Shown one piece after another: positions 63,260-64,000 of a stretch of DNA of 64,000 bases. The notes beneath the pieces were generated by a model. That model worked only from the letters and a program-made list of their open reading frames with translations. It ran no database searches and was not told where the DNA came from. This DNA comes from Linyphia triangularis. Its lineage: Eukaryota > Arthropoda > Arachnida > Araneae > Linyphiidae. How positions within the stretch are numbered: position 1 is the first letter of the stretch; every line of letters begins with the position of its first letter. The translations under genes were made by a program, and so were the position numbers. The stretch is from contig OZ021727.1 in NCBI GenBank assembly GCA_963978545.1, positions 92,711,262 through 92,775,261 on the forward strand. The letters run 5' to 3'.

Positions 63260-64000
63260 GAAACATTTTGCTTTGAACTTTTTTTGCTATTAAAGTATTA
63301 AACGTGATTGCCAGTCTTTAACCGTCCTATAGATAAGGGATACACACCATTTATATTTACAGAGGAGTGCAGATCACACAACTAAAACATACGAGTTTCT
63401 TCAAACTTTAAATTTTCAAAAGTGTAAATCGTACTTCCGAAAGAAATGTAAATAACTATGCTTTAATTTTCAAATCAAATCAACAATTTAAAACCTATAT
63501 TATGCTTCTTTCTCAATGTAAATTTAAATAAAATGTTTGTCGCAGATATTCCAAATTTAGTGAGTGTAATTTTCCCCACCCTAGCGACACCCATGTAATT
63601 TGGCCTAGTACACTGTTTTTTAAAATACAATATCTTCCGAAATTTTATTTCAAAACATATAATTTTTTTTTTTTTTTGAGACATCAAAGTGTTGAATGCA
63701 TTTAACTATCATACTCTTTAATTAAAATAAATTTAAATGTTTATTGAGGAAAAGAAATACAAAATGGCAGGTTTTTGTGACATTTTAAACAGGATGTACC
63801 AGTGCCATAGAAAAAACTGCGAAAGAGTGAATACTTCCATTTCCGATCGGTGTACATCTAAAAACTCACTCTTGTACGTTTTTTTAAAACGTTGCTGCAG
63901 ATTCACAAGCTATTCATGAACAAACTATTTTCCTTATTCATCCTAGTGAATATTTGGATTCAGGCTTGTATATCAGATACAATTTTGGAAAGAAGTCATC
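63260..64000. other. AT-rich non-coding stretch to window end
   Basis: Nothing recognised. Frames at 63475-63687 (-) and 63737-63919 (+) show no domain. Confidence 0.4.

Overview
This window looks like intergenic and repeat-dense sequence from an invertebrate animal nuclear genome. An arthropod is plausible but not proven. It is AT-rich, has long A/T homopolymers and TAAA microsatellites, and carries tRNA-derived SINEs, mariner/hAT/TTAA-type DNA transposons and solo LTRs. No operons, ribosome binding sites, rRNA genes, intact tRNA genes or CRISPR arrays were seen.

The only convincing host protein-coding sequence is a homeobox exon on the minus strand (2222-3348). It is preceded by a good splice acceptor and encodes a complete 60-residue homeodomain followed by a low-complexity tail with four 19-residue repeats. 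Its upstream exon or exons were not found. Nearly everything else is mobile or satellite DNA. The only recognisable transposase coding is a broken mariner-type C-terminus (26724-26955).

Layout: 1-5 kb holds a duplicated/inverted repeat, the homeobox exon and a hAT MITE. 8.2-10.7 kb is a 238-bp satellite with nested periodicities. 11.7-15.4 kb is MITEs and old repeats. 15.9-21.9 kb holds a 280-bp tandem array split by a 2.3-kb foldback transposon, then a 272-bp array. 22.5-27.9 kb holds long-inverted-repeat MITEs, a mariner remnant with an expanded 51-bp minisatellite, and a hAT-like element. 28.8-43.9 kb is nested hAT elements, palindromic MITEs, SINEs, a solo LTR, an AAT/AGT-rich tract and an AAAT tract. 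43-46 kb is a segmental duplication carrying one hAT and one TTAA insertion, each with an empty site nearby. 46.7-55.7 kb is more SINEs, a solo LTR and MITEs. 55.9-59.3 kb is a 3.4-kb element with a 27-bp perfect terminal repeat. 60.3-63.3 kb is three TTAA-flanked elements, two sharing one TTAA, with an LTR inserted in the last.

The main value of the window is the record of transposition. Many insertions can be delimited to the base by target-site duplications or by empty copies inside the window. All family names rest on terminal and target-site features read by eye, not on database searches.
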